This document shows positions 20,409-29,906 of a DNA stretch of 64,000 bases, piece after piece. Both the position numbers and the translations under genes were made by a program. Each line of letters begins with the position of its first letter. Positions within the stretch are counted from its first letter, which is position 1. A model generated the notes under the pieces. It was not told the origin of the DNA. It saw only the letters and a program-made list of their open reading frames with translations, and ran no database searches. The DNA comes from Pachysolen tannophilus NRRL Y-2460 (Eukaryota > Ascomycota > Pichiomycetes > Alaninales > Pachysolenaceae), in the NCBI GenBank assembly GCA_001661245.1, contig KV454012.1, positions 1,126,974 through 1,190,973 of the forward strand, read 5' to 3'.

Positions 20409-20464
20409 ACTTCTATCTAACTTGCCTTGACTATAAACCCATTTTTTTTTTATTCTGATGAACA

Positions 20465-20470
20465 ACGCGT
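20465..20470. promoter_or_regulatory. MCB box (ACGCGT) upstream of POL32
   Basis: Palindromic ACGCGT, 57 bp before the chosen POL32 start. MBF (Mbp1-Swi6) binds this element to induce DNA-replication genes in G1/S. A hexamer alone can occur by chance, but CpG-rich words are rare in this AT-rich spacer and the neighbour is a replication gene. Confidence 0.65.
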
Positions 20471-20591
20471 CTGTGCAGGTTGATCTTTACCACCGATGAA
20501 CACCATCAAAAATGTTTGGGTCGTGTCAGAAAGCTCAATTAATAACATTTTAAAGTCGTGTTTATATTGCCAAAAAAATAAAAACAAAACA

Positions 20592-20679
20592 GCCCCTATT
20601 ACATTTTCACAGCCTCTGAATTAAAAAGTTACCGCCCCTAAATGGTTCAGCGCCCCTATTTGCTTTCTAAATCGCCCCA
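20592..20679. promoter_or_regulatory. Cluster of GCCCCTA (STRE-like) motifs
   Basis: GCCCCTATT at 20592-20600, GCCCCTAAA at 20634-20642, GCCCCTATT at 20652-20660 and a partial GCCCCAA at 20674-20680. CCCCT is the stress-response element core recognised by Msn2/4-type factors; Mig1- or Adr1-like zinc fingers bind similar C-runs. The cluster lies 350-430 bp upstream of the RDS2/CWT1-like gene and 180-270 bp upstream of POL32, so the target is ambiguous. Carbon or stress control of the regulator is the more natural reading. Confidence 0.55.
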
Positions 20680-21025
20680 AATTAATCGAGGGCTGTTTGC
20701 GGGCTTATCAATTTTCTTTTTTTCTTTTTTTCTTTTTTTGCTTTTTCAGTAATAAATTTATAAAGGCATCATCACCTATTCTTTTTTATTAGTATGATGG
20801 AAATTAAAAGCATAGACATATATATATTACAAATAAAATAATTTGAAATTAAGTTCGTTGTATTTCTATTGTTAGGGGAGGTTTATTTTCATTTAATTCT
20901 TTTTTTTGATTTTTTTTTTTTTTTTTTTGATTTTTGTTATTGCTTTATTTCTTTGATTTCAAAGTTTTTATTTACTTTTTTTTTTTTTGGGAAAACTTCT
21001 TTTGAGACCTGGTAAATTTAGGGGA

Positions 21026-22934
21026 ATGTGTAAGATGAATCAGGTTAATAATTATAATTTAAAAATGGAATCTTCAAGGGAATCGATGAGTTTATCTAAT
21101 CATTCATCTACAACGGCATCTCAAGATGAGGTTATTTCTTGTTCAACTAATAATATAGAGAATGATGTTGATAACATGGAGGGGAAAGATGGTAAAGAAG
21201 AAAGGATTGGAACAGGAGGGATACCAGAGTCAAATGTAGTAAGTGAAAATACAATTTCAGGAAAGATAAAACAAATTAGAAGACGGAGAGTTGGTAGAAA
21301 GACATCACGGGCTTGTAATCATTGCCATAAGGCTCATATGACTTGTGATGATTCAAGGCCTTGTAAGAGGTGTATTCTGAGACATTTAGAAAGTTCTTGT
21401 GTAGATGCACCAAGAAAAAAAAAAATATTTATTAGATGCTCCTCCTCCACCAGCTCCTCCACCATCTCAAAATTCTGGTGGCTCAATAATACTGAATACA
21501 CAAAATAAAGTAGATACAACAAGTTCTGAATTTTTGGGGATGAATTCAATTGGAGAAAATAATGATATGATGATTTTTAGTAGAAATCAAGAATCGGTAT
21601 CGCCATTATTTCATAATAATAATAATAATAATAATAATAGTGTGAGTAGTACTGGATCGAATAATTACCGTCATCATCCACCTTCTTCGACATCACAAAA
21701 TACTTATAGATCAACTCCTTTCTTGTCAAATACAGCTAATTTGGAATATTCGATCTTGGGTAATATAGTTAATGAATATCCTTTAAGTAATTCTAGCAAT
21801 TCGCCGGCGATAAGTCCGAATAATAACTATGCCGTTTCAGATGATCAGTTGACACCTCTTGGACTTGATTCAAACTCAACAATATCAGCAACATCAGGAA
21901 ATAAAAGATCTTTTTCAAATTTGGCATTATTCCCAAATAATGATAATGACCCAACACATAAACAACAATATCAAAATCATAAAAATCATCACGAATCATC
22001 GTCATCTTTTATTAATCATAGACAAAATAAGAAAAACTCTTCACAAAGAATCCAAACTTCACAGGGACATTCATCTACTTCATCTTCATTATATTCGGAT
22101 TCACCTAAATGGGATGAACCAATAAATCAATATTATATTGGTCCAGTTCATGGTGCAAATGAAGAAATATTGAAAACTATTACATTTCCTGAAGTCTTAC
22201 GTGTGATAAAATTTAAAAATAAAAATTTTAAAAAAATTAAAAAAACTTCAACTGTTTCATTTTCAATAGGTTTAACATCTGAAAATGAATATAATAGGAA
22301 AATCATTGATCCACAAAATGTAGATATTGGGAAAGGTGGTTTAAAATATAAAGAACCTCAAGAGATTTATTCAAAGATAAAAGAACCATTTAGTTATTAC
22401 CCAGGTTATCATCAACTTATTCGTTATTTAACTGCAAGATTTAATAAGGCCAAATTAGTATCAATGGCTAGAACAATGGCTGAATATAGACCTTCTTTCA
22501 TTGCAGCAACTTGTAATTTACAAGAAGATGATTTAATATTTATGGAACAATGTTTTCAAAGAACTTTATTAGAATATGATAATTATATCCAAATTAGTGG
22601 AACTCCAACTATAGCATGGAGACGTACTGGTCAAATTGCTTATGTTGGAAATGAGTTTTGTATTTTGACTGGTTGGACAAAAGAACAATTATTAAATAAA
22701 GTTACATTTATTGTTGAACTCTTGGATGATGAATCTGTATTGGAATATTTTAAACTATATAATAATATCTCGTTTGGTGATCTTAGAGGTGCAAGTATGG
22801 CCGAATGTACTTTGTTAACGCCTGATAATGGCAAAATCAAGACCAGATGTTTATGGACTTTGAAAAGAGATGTTTTCGGGATTCCAATGATGATAATTGC
22901 AAACTTCCTACCTGTTTTAAGTAATGAAGAATGA
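21026..22934 (+). CDS. RDS2: Zn2Cys6-PAS transcription factor, RDS2/CWT1 type, apparent frameshift
   Basis: The start is ATG 21026 (MCKMNQ). A Zn2Cys6 cluster (CNHCHKAHMTC, then CKRC and C) runs into the family motif VDAPRKKK at an 11-A run (21415-21425). The first frame stops at 21508, while the family continuation YLLDAP and the remaining ~500 residues lie in the next frame to 22934. Reading 10 A instead of 11 gives one protein of 635 residues. The second part is Asn/Ser-rich, then carries a PAS-like domain (about 515-625) as in Rds2, Ert1 and C. albicans Cwt1, which activate gluconeogenic and cell-wall genes. The codon after CKRCI is CTG, read as Ser in this clade. The shift may be a homopolymer sequencing error, slippage or a true lesion. 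Rds2 versus Ert1 is not resolved with certainty. Confidence 0.85.
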
Positions 22935-23085
22935 ATGAATGAAAAGAAAAAAAAAGGTTTTATAGACATTATTAGAATTAAGCTATTTTCAGAGCTTATA
23001 AATTAATACATAATATAGTTTGAACTATTCAAAAAATAGAAATCTGACCAAAATCTCTAATATCCATATACGAAGAAGAAGAAAA

Positions 23086-23117
<32 letters not shown>

Positions 23118-23157
23118 GAAAAAAAAAGCATTAGCTATATATAAATAACAAAACTAT

Positions 23158-23692
23158 TTATTGTGCCAAGATTGACTTAACAAATTCGACATAATCAACA
23201 TTACCGTCTTCAGTGACATTAACACCTTTTAACAATTCATCAACTTCACTATCGGTTAATTTTTCACCTATTGAAGTCAAAATGTAACGCAATTCACCTA
23301 CACCAATAAATCCAGTCAAGTTTTTATCGAAAACTTGGAAACCTCTAATATAATCTTCAGGTTGACCTAATGGTTTAAAACCATCTGGTCTATCTATAAC
23401 TTTGACATAAGTTTCAAAATCCAATTCTTTGTTTGGTAACTGCAGTTGTAAGTCTGCCAATTCGGCCAATGTTGGGTTCTGACCAACAGCTCTTAACAAA
23501 TCACCTAAACTTTCTGGTGGAACTTTTCCAGTACCTTTCTTATCGAAAAGAGCAAAAGCGTCTTTATATGTTTTCGTGTTGGTGGACTAAATAAAAATTG
23601 TTAGCAAAACATAACAACAACAAAAAAAAAAAGAAAACATTTAATTTTTCTTATTCTATAGTTTCCCTCAAAAAAGAATGAATACTTACCAT
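23158..23692 (-). CDS. MLC1: Essential myosin light chain Mlc1, spliced
   Basis: Exon 1 (23692-23690) is only the ATG. A 103-nt intron (23689-23587) with donor GTAAGT, branch TGCTAAC and acceptor TTTAG follows, and exon 2 is 23586-23158. The product has 143 residues (149 in S. cerevisiae): MSTNTKTYKDAFALFDKKGTG at the start and SIGEKLTDSEVDELLKGV near the end, closely matching Mlc1. It has four EF-hand-like units, most lacking a full set of calcium ligands. Mlc1 binds IQ motifs of Myo2, Myo1 and Iqg1 for vesicle transport and cytokinesis. Without the splice the frame would lack an ATG and the first EF-hand, so the intron is well supported. Confidence 0.95.
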
Positions 23693-23918
23693 TATCCTAA
23701 ATTGATGATCGATAGCTTACAACAATTATATTCTAAATTATTAAAATATATTTATATATAGTGATGATTTGTTTATTTATTTTACTTCATTAACTCGATT
23801 TAAAGGTAAACAAATACAAATTAGAAGTTTGTGTGGTTAATTTTACACTACCAAAATTTTCTTACCATAAAATTTTTGGTTCAATTCAAGAATTGAATAG
23901 TTGAAAGATGTGTTATCG

Positions 23919-25061
23919 ATGTCAGAGAGGGATATAGATGGTGGTATGGCTATTGGAGAGTTTGAAAGTGAGAGTGAGAGTGAGAGGGAGAGTGAGAGGG
24001 TAGCTCTTACTGAAACAGAGTTGCCTCCATGTTGTTTGCGTGTATCACCTTTGGATTCATCAATAATAGTTGTTGGAACATATATGTTGGATAAGCAAAA
24101 TTCTACAAGGTATGGTTCGATTGATATTTATAAAAAAAATGAGTTAAGCCTTGAAAAACTTTCATATGTTAATACTGAAGGTGCAGTTTTAGATTTAAAA
24201 TTTTCTCCCTTTACTAAGAATCTTTTAGTAAGTTGTCATTCTACAGGTAATGTTATGCTTTGGAAACTTTTTAATGAAGATGATTTTTCCCTTAAATTGG
24301 AATTATTAGCAAATCATAATTTATTTGAATCAAGTAATTTGATAACTTCAATTTCATTTTCACCAATTTTATCAGATATTATATTATTAACTCTTACAAA
24401 TGGAGAAGTAGCAATAACTAGATTAATTTCTAATTCTGGTTTAACAAAACCACAAATTTTCCAAGATAAACATAATCTTGAATGTTGGACAGGTTCATTT
24501 GGATCTCAATATGCTTTATCTAATATTATTTTTTCTGGTGGTGATGATGGATGTCTTCAAGCACATGATTTAAGAGAACCTGAAAATTTATCAATTTTTA
24601 ATGCTAAAAGAATTCATGATGCAGGTGTAGTATCAATTTTACCTTCAACTATAACACATGATCATATTGGAGATTGGAATTTATCAAGACCTTATGATTT
24701 ATGGACTGGTTCTTATGATGATTGTTTAAGAACTTTAGATTTAAGAGTAATATCACCAATGCCATTAATTGATGGATTAATTCCAAAAATTAAAACAAAA
24801 CAAAATTTAAATGGAGGAGTTTGGAGATTAATTCAATCACCATTATCTAATGATGATAGAATATTAGCATGTTGTATGTATGATGGAGCAAGAATTATTG
24901 ATATTAATGATGAAGGAAATCCTAAAATTACAAAAAAATTTAAGAAAAATCATGAATCAATGTGTTATGGTGGAGATTGGTCACCAGATGGGGATTACGT
25001 TGTTACATGTAGTTTTTATGATAAAATTATACAAGTTTGGTCACCAAATTTAAATATATAA
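23919..25061 (+). CDS. RRT2: WD40 diphthine methyltransferase (Dph7/Rrt2)
   Basis: 380 residues from ATG 23919 (387 in S. cerevisiae). Dph7 demethylates the methylated diphthine intermediate on elongation factor 2, permitting the final amidation to diphthamide. A Glu/Ser/Arg-rich N-terminal insert (ESESESERESE) precedes the WD40 propeller. Family hallmarks include FSGGDDGCLQAHDLR, LWTGSYDDCLRTLDLR and the C-terminal YGGDWSPDGDYVVTCSFYD. It is convergent with the thioredoxin-fold gene, the stops being only about 20 bp apart. In S. cerevisiae RRT2 neighbours ISW1 and GPX2, matching the order seen further right. Confidence 0.94.
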   Translation: MSERDIDGGMAIGEFESESESERESERVALTETELPPCCLRVSPLDSSIIVVGTYMLDKQNSTRYGSIDIYKKNELSLEKLSYVNTEGAVLDLKFSPFTKNLLVSCHSTGNVMLWKLFNEDDFSLKLELLANHNLFESSNLITSISFSPILSDIILLTLTNGEVAITRLISNSGLTKPQIFQDKHNLECWTGSFGSQYALSNIIFSGGDDGCLQAHDLREPENLSIFNAKRIHDAGVVSILPSTITHDHIGDWNLSRPYDLWTGSYDDCLRTLDLRVISPMPLIDGLIPKIKTKQNLNGGVWRLIQSPLSNDDRILACCMYDGARIIDINDEGNPKITKKFKKNHESMCYGGDWSPDGDYVVTCSFYDKIIQVWSPNLNI

Positions 25062-25083
25062 AAATTTTTTTAATTTTTAATTT

Positions 25084-25602
25084 TTAATCTTGTGCTATAT
25101 TTTCAATCCAATTTTTTAAATTAATCCAATCAACTTCTTTATTTGGATCTTGAGTTAAATTTTTATCGATATAACTATCTACAATCAATTGTTTTCTTAA
25201 TGCAACAACCATTGGAACATGATCCACTCTATATTCCAACATTAACTCTCTTGTACCAGGTTCACTAGCTTCAATATCTACTAAATTAATTTTTTTATCA
25301 GTTTCTAATGCAACTATTCTTTGTAATGCACCAGTTAGTTTATCACATTCAGGATTTCTTCTATATGTAAAATTAAGTAATAGTGGTGGTTTTTGCATTA
25401 ATATTGGATATAATTCATCCAGATATCTAATTGGTAAAAAAATTCTATTACCTTGTTTTGTATCATTTGGAGGTGTAAGTAATGGACCTAATTGTAAATT
25501 AAATGGCCACCAATTGAAATATCTAGCTAAACCAAGACCAGATATCAGTACACCTCCTGTACCATATAATAATTTTTTAGAAATTGGAGAAATTGGTGTC
25601 AT
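25084..25602 (-). CDS. Membrane-anchored thioredoxin-fold protein without CxxC
   Basis: 172 residues from ATG 25602 (MTPISPISKK). The in-frame upstream stretch is a T-run-derived hydrophobic tail and is unlikely to be coding. A hydrophobic segment at about 14-30 could anchor it in mitochondria or the ER. The rest looks like a thioredoxin fold: strand LLLNFTYRRNPECDK, then INLVDIEASE and the cis-proline loop RVDHVPMVVAL. Only one Cys occupies the active-site region (NPEC), so a normal redox CxxC pair is missing. I do not recognise a named family member. Similar CxxC-less thioredoxin-like proteins occur among uncharacterised mitochondrial proteins of yeasts. The fold is fairly likely; the function is unknown. 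Confidence 0.75.
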   Translation of the reverse strand: MTPISPISKKLLYGTGGVLISGLGLARYFNWWPFNLQLGPLLTPPNDTKQGNRIFLPIRYLDELYPILMQKPPLLLNFTYRRNPECDKLTGALQRIVALETDKKINLVDIEASEPGTRELMLEYRVDHVPMVVALRKQLIVDSYIDKNLTQDPNKEVDWINLKNWIENIAQD

Positions 25603-25655
25603 GGATATATAGTAAATTAGAAAAAAAAAAAAAAGAATCAAAAAAAAGAAACCCA

Positions 25656-25657
<2 letters not shown>

Positions 25658-25692
<35 letters not shown>
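25658..25692. repeat. (TA)n microsatellite
   Basis: About 17 TA dinucleotides immediately upstream of the thioredoxin-fold gene's 5' region. Likely length-polymorphic. Confidence 0.9.
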
Positions 25693-25698
<6 letters not shown>

Positions 25699-27148
25699 GT
25701 GTGTTTTCTTATTTCTTGCTTTTTGCTAGAGATAAAGAGATGAGGACATAAAGAAGTATTGCTGCATTAAACTACACATTCCACAATTATATAATTAAAG
25801 CAATTGATATCAATAATAATACCGAGAACGATGTGCGCAATTGCGTATTATTAAAAGCGGTAAACAAATTAAAAGAAAGAAATTTTTCTCTTTCAGTAGT
25901 AATGGTGGTACGCACTTGTGTAAGCTTTTTACAAATTAGTCTGCGATACACTTGTTCCTTATCACTAGCGTACAGAGGTGCGTACATACTTTGAAGATTA
26001 TTAAGTGGTACGCACAAATATTATTAAAGTACCGCTCTTGTGCTTTTTAGCGCACGCAAATTTATTTTTTAATATGATTAAAAAAAAAGGGAGAAATGAT
26101 ATTTAAAAGATGAGCAACAACAATAACAACTAACAAAGAAGGAATATTAAAAGATCTCTATTATATCATCAAAAAAAAGAAAAAAATGATTAAGTTTCTA
26201 TGAAATCTTTTTTTCTTTTTTATAAATATTGGGAACTGCAAAGATCTGTGATTGATTACATTCTAAAGGATATAAGGAAGAAAGATCTTTATTAACTTTG
26301 TTTGTTTTTTTTTGGTATCAGTTTTTCCGTTATAAAACTAGTTTATTTTTAAGTTTATTATTTGATCCTTATAATGTAATTAAAATTGGGCATTACAGTA
26401 GAAGGGAATTTAAGAACCTTGGAAATAATTAGGAATTTAGGAGTTTAAGAGTTTTAATGATTTTATTGATTTGAAAATTCGGAATCGGTTGGCTTGTGAA
26501 TGATTTCAATTCGACTTTGTTTAAATTCAATTTGTTCTCATGCATGTGGTATTGCATATACATAAACATCTTCATTTTTTTAAGGGAGCAAAATCAAAAT
26601 CTCAATTAAATCTCGAGATGGCTTTTAAATCAAAATGCTCACTCTAATGTCCTTTTAAATCCCTCTTTGTCTTGTTGATATAGGGATTACCTCAAATAAT
26701 AATGAACCAGTTATAGCCCAAAAAAAAAAAAAAAACAAAACAAACAAACAAACAAAGAGAAATTTTTATGATACGTCTTAAAATCTTTTATAATTGTTTT
26801 AATTTAATTTAGTTTAGCTTTTTTGAATGTCCCTTTACTATTAACTAGTGACAAGGGTTCAGATAAACTTTGTATTTTTCTTAAATAGCACACAATCAAT
26901 TTTTTTTTTACAAAGCTGTGTAAGTGTGTGAGAGAGTGAGTTATTGATAGTTATTGATTAAGTGCTTTGTTTTTGATAAAGAAAGAGATTGTTTGTGCTT
27001 GGTTTTCTTTCTTTTGTTTCTTGTTTAAAATATATAACAAGACAAGAAACTATATTGTTTTTTTTTTTTTTTTCCTTTCTTTTCTTTTCTTTTCTTTCTT
27101 TTCCTTGTATTTTTATTATTCAATACAAAGAGATAGATAGAAAGAACT
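25693..27148. other. Long divergent spacer, regulatory, no gene seen
   Basis: 1.46 kb between two divergent genes, one of the longest spacers here. No convincing ORF was found: a 76-codon frame at 26017-25787 lacks ATG. The left part holds the GTGGTACGCAC cluster (25905-26015). The right part (about 27058-27110) is a long pyrimidine tract (T run then CTTTT repeats) just before the extended GPX gene, typical of yeast promoters. Its length suggests a heavily regulated gene, most likely the peroxidase. Confidence 0.55.
25905..26015. promoter_or_regulatory. Cluster of GTGGTACGCAC / GTGCGTAC motifs
   Basis: GTGGTACGCAC occurs at 25905-25915 and, exactly 100 bp on, at 26005-26015. The inverted core GTGCGTAC lies between them at 25978-25985, and AGCGTAC at 25967-25973. 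Related GCGCA words flank the cluster (GTGCGCAAT near 25832, GCGCACGC near 26051). CpG-containing words this frequent are striking in AT-rich DNA and suggest binding sites for one factor, not identified. Confidence 0.5.
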
Positions 27149-28659
27149 ATGGCAAACTTATTGCCAATTCCATCAGCTGAAGCATTAAATTTTGAACCTC
27201 AAGAACAAGAGAAACGGGAGTCTACAGATCAAATCATACAACCATTTGATAAATTATGTAGGATTTCAGTTGCTTCTGAGGCATCTCTGATATCAAGTTC
27301 AGAGATATCTCTTGTTTCAGAATCTATGTTTAGAGTTGAAAATAATCATGTTGTTAATGATGATGATGATGATGATAATAATGATGGTAATAATGGTTAT
27401 TCTAATGGTAAAGAATTGGATACTAATATAAATACGGATGAATTAGAATTACCAGATTTAAATGATGCAAGTTTTATTTCAATGGATAATTCAATTACAA
27501 GGCATTCTGAAGATCGTTTAAATGATTTAAGTTTAAGAGCAATAGATTCTGATTATTATAATTATGCTGAACAACTGTGTTCAGATCAAGTAAATGAAAA
27601 AAGAAGTAGTGATTATTTTTTTGCATTGGATAATTCAATGTCATTATTACAAACTCCAAAGAAAAGGGATACTAAATCAAATTCTAAAAAAAAAATGAAA
27701 ACAAAACTTTCATCATCATCATCATCAACATCAACTTCATCATCATTAAAAAAGGAAAAAAAATTTCAAAAACATTAAATGATAATAATATTACAATTGC
27801 AACAAATTCAAATACAATAATAAATACTGGAACTGATGTTAATTATATGGCTAATGCAAGATTAAGATCAATAAATAAAGCTGCAGATGAATTACATCAA
27901 CAACATAGACAAAGTTATAGTTATGGTTATAATTATGATAGGAGAATTTCTAATAGTACAACATTAGTAGATTTATCTTCTAGTAATAGGTTTAGTTTTC
28001 CTGGAAAATTAAGATTACGTGGAAGTATTTCTACCAATAAAAGGGATACAGTCTTATCATTGGATAATAGCCTTGCTGCAATGTCATCTTCACTGCGAAC
28101 TCTTAATCCATATCCAACAGGATTTATTCCTAAAACACAAGATCCAGAATTTTTTTATTCATTAACAGCATTAAATAGATTTGGAAAACCATTTTCTTTT
28201 GAAACTTTAAGAAATAAAGTTGTCTTGGTTGTTAATGTTGCATCAAAATGTAATTTTACTCCACAATATATGGAGCTTCAAAAATTATATGAAACTTATA
28301 AAGATAAAGGATTAATGATATTAGCTTTCCCAACATCACAATTTGGTTTAAATCAAGAATTTGATAAAATGGGTGAAATTTTTCAATTTTGTAAAACAAA
28401 TTTTGGAATTACTTTCCCTATAATGCAAAAAATTAAAGTTAATGGATCAGATGCACATCCAGCTTATACTTATATGAAATCAAGAAAATCAAGAGCTTTT
28501 GGATTAAGAAGAGTTACATGGAATTTTGAAAAATTTGTGATTAATAGAAAAGGAGTTGTAGTTAAACGATATCCATCATATAAGAAACCAAAATCTTTAA
28601 AAAACTTGATTGAGAAATTGCTAAATGAAAAACCAAAAATCCCTTGCGAAGAAGAGTAG
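27149..28659 (+). CDS. Glutathione-peroxidase-like protein with long N-terminal extension, apparent frameshift
   Basis: The ATG at 27149 opens 209 codons of Ser/Asn/Asp-rich disordered sequence that end after an A8 run (27756-27763). The next frame is open from 27688 and encodes the C-terminal thiol peroxidase ending at 28659. Adding one A to the run joins them into 503 residues. A shared motif x-(S/A)-(L/M)-DNS occurs twice in the first part and once in the second, arguing for one gene. The peroxidase domain has peroxidatic Cys in VASKCNFTPQY, resolving Cys in FCKTNFG, and VTWNFEKF. Members of this family reduce hydroperoxides with thioredoxin. An extension of ~300 residues is unusual. If the shift is real, an internal ATG at 27847 still gives a 270-residue protein with an intact domain. 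Confidence 0.8.
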
Positions 28660-29019
28660 AGATTATCTAAAAGAGAATGGCTTTGTAAAATTGTTTTTTT
28701 TTTTTTAATTGTTGCGTCTTTTTAAATTTCTATCGATTTATTTTTTTGATTATTATTTGTGTATAATCGAAATGGTATATAGTGGATATGAATAAATTAT
28801 CATATCTTCTAGGTTTAGCTAAAACATCTACAAGTAGTTATACTACTCCATAATTAAGTGAATTTTACCTTTTCATTAAGCTAAATAAAATTATAAAGAA
28901 ATTATAAATAAATTTCTGAAAATACAAATTAAAAAAAAAAAGAAAAAGAATTATTATTATTATTAATATCAATTATAGCAAACATAATATATTTTAAACA
29001 GTTTTACTTCATTTTGCTC
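28660..29019. other. Convergent 3' spacer between the two GPX genes
   Basis: 360 bp, AT-rich, with short A/T runs. No ORF, repeat or RNA gene is seen; it serves as the 3' ends of two convergent transcripts. Confidence 0.6.
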
Positions 29020-29505
29020 TTATTTTGCTAACAATTCCTTGATAGTTGATTCAAAAGATAAAGGAGTAGTAATTGATGAATATCTTTGAACGACATTTCC
29101 TTCTTTATCAATAAGGAATTTTTCAAAATTCCATTTAATACCTCTGAAACCCAAGATACCAGCTTTTTGAGATTTTAAATATTGATAAACTGAATTAGCT
29201 TCAGCACCATTAACTTTAGTTTTCTTCATAATAGGGAAAGTAACACCATAATTTAATTGACAAAAATTTTGAATTTCTTCCTGATTTTCAAATTCTTGAT
29301 TAGCAAATTCCGAAGTTGGGAACCCCAAAATAATAAAACCTTGATCTTTATATTTACCATATAATTGTTCTAATTCCTTATATTGTGGTGTAAACCCACA
29401 TTTTGATGCAACGTTAACAATTAATACAACTTTACCCTTTAATTGTTCAAAAGAAAACGGTTGGTCCTTTTGATCTAAAGCAGACAATTCATAAAATTTC
29501 GACAT
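29020..29505 (-). CDS. HYR1: Thiol peroxidase Hyr1/Gpx3-like
   Basis: 161 residues (163 in S. cerevisiae Hyr1). It reduces peroxides using thioredoxin, and in S. cerevisiae also relays H2O2 signals to Yap1. Peroxidatic Cys36 (VASKCGFTPQY) and resolving Cys82 (FCQLNYGVTFP) are at the exact yeast positions, with Gln70 and Trp125 (IKWNFEKF) completing the active site. The third Cys of yeast Hyr1 (Cys64, FPCNQF) is Thr here (GFPTSEF). It is convergent with its longer paralogue at 27149, about 360 bp apart. The two proteins are similar enough to suggest local duplication with inversion. S. cerevisiae GPX2 lies beside ISW1, matching this locus. Confidence 0.95.
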   Translation of the reverse strand: MSKFYELSALDQKDQPFSFEQLKGKVVLIVNVASKCGFTPQYKELEQLYGKYKDQGFIILGFPTSEFANQEFENQEEIQNFCQLNYGVTFPIMKKTKVNGAEANSVYQYLKSQKAGILGFRGIKWNFEKFLIDKEGNVVQRYSSITTPLSFESTIKELLAK

Positions 29506-29906
29506 CTCTTATACACAATTCTATAGCTATTATTTATAATTTAATAAAAAATTTAACAATAAAATTATCTTATTAATTTTTTAAACTGATCTTTATCGTT
29601 CTATTTATTGAACGTCTGTTGTGAAAAATAAAAAATAAAAAAAAAAAAAATTTTTTTTTCTTTTTTTTTCTAAAGGGTAGAGGCAAGTTTTGACCTATTT
29701 CCGAGGACTTTTCAAGAATGAAGATGAGAATTTATAGCAGAATTGGAAGTTGGATCATAAGAAGGGATATTAGTTTTCTGGTTTATGTTTAATGGACATG
29801 TAAAGTAAGAATTTAATTATTTATTTATAAAGCAAAAAAAAAAAAAAAAAGAAAAAAAAAAAATTAAAGGAATAAAGGGTCAAAAAGTCAGTTTCTTTTT
29901 TCTAGT
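29506..29906. other. Spacer upstream of HYR1-like gene
   Basis: 401 bp with A- and T-runs (29638-29670, 29834-29863). It holds the HYR1-like promoter and the ISWI 3' end, both genes being on the minus strand. No ORF seen. Confidence 0.5.

Noticed and set aside
25787-26017. 76-codon minus-strand frame in the GPX upstream spacer
   Set aside because: It begins with TTG, its N-terminal residues simply translate the GTACGCAC repeats, and it has no recognisable domain.
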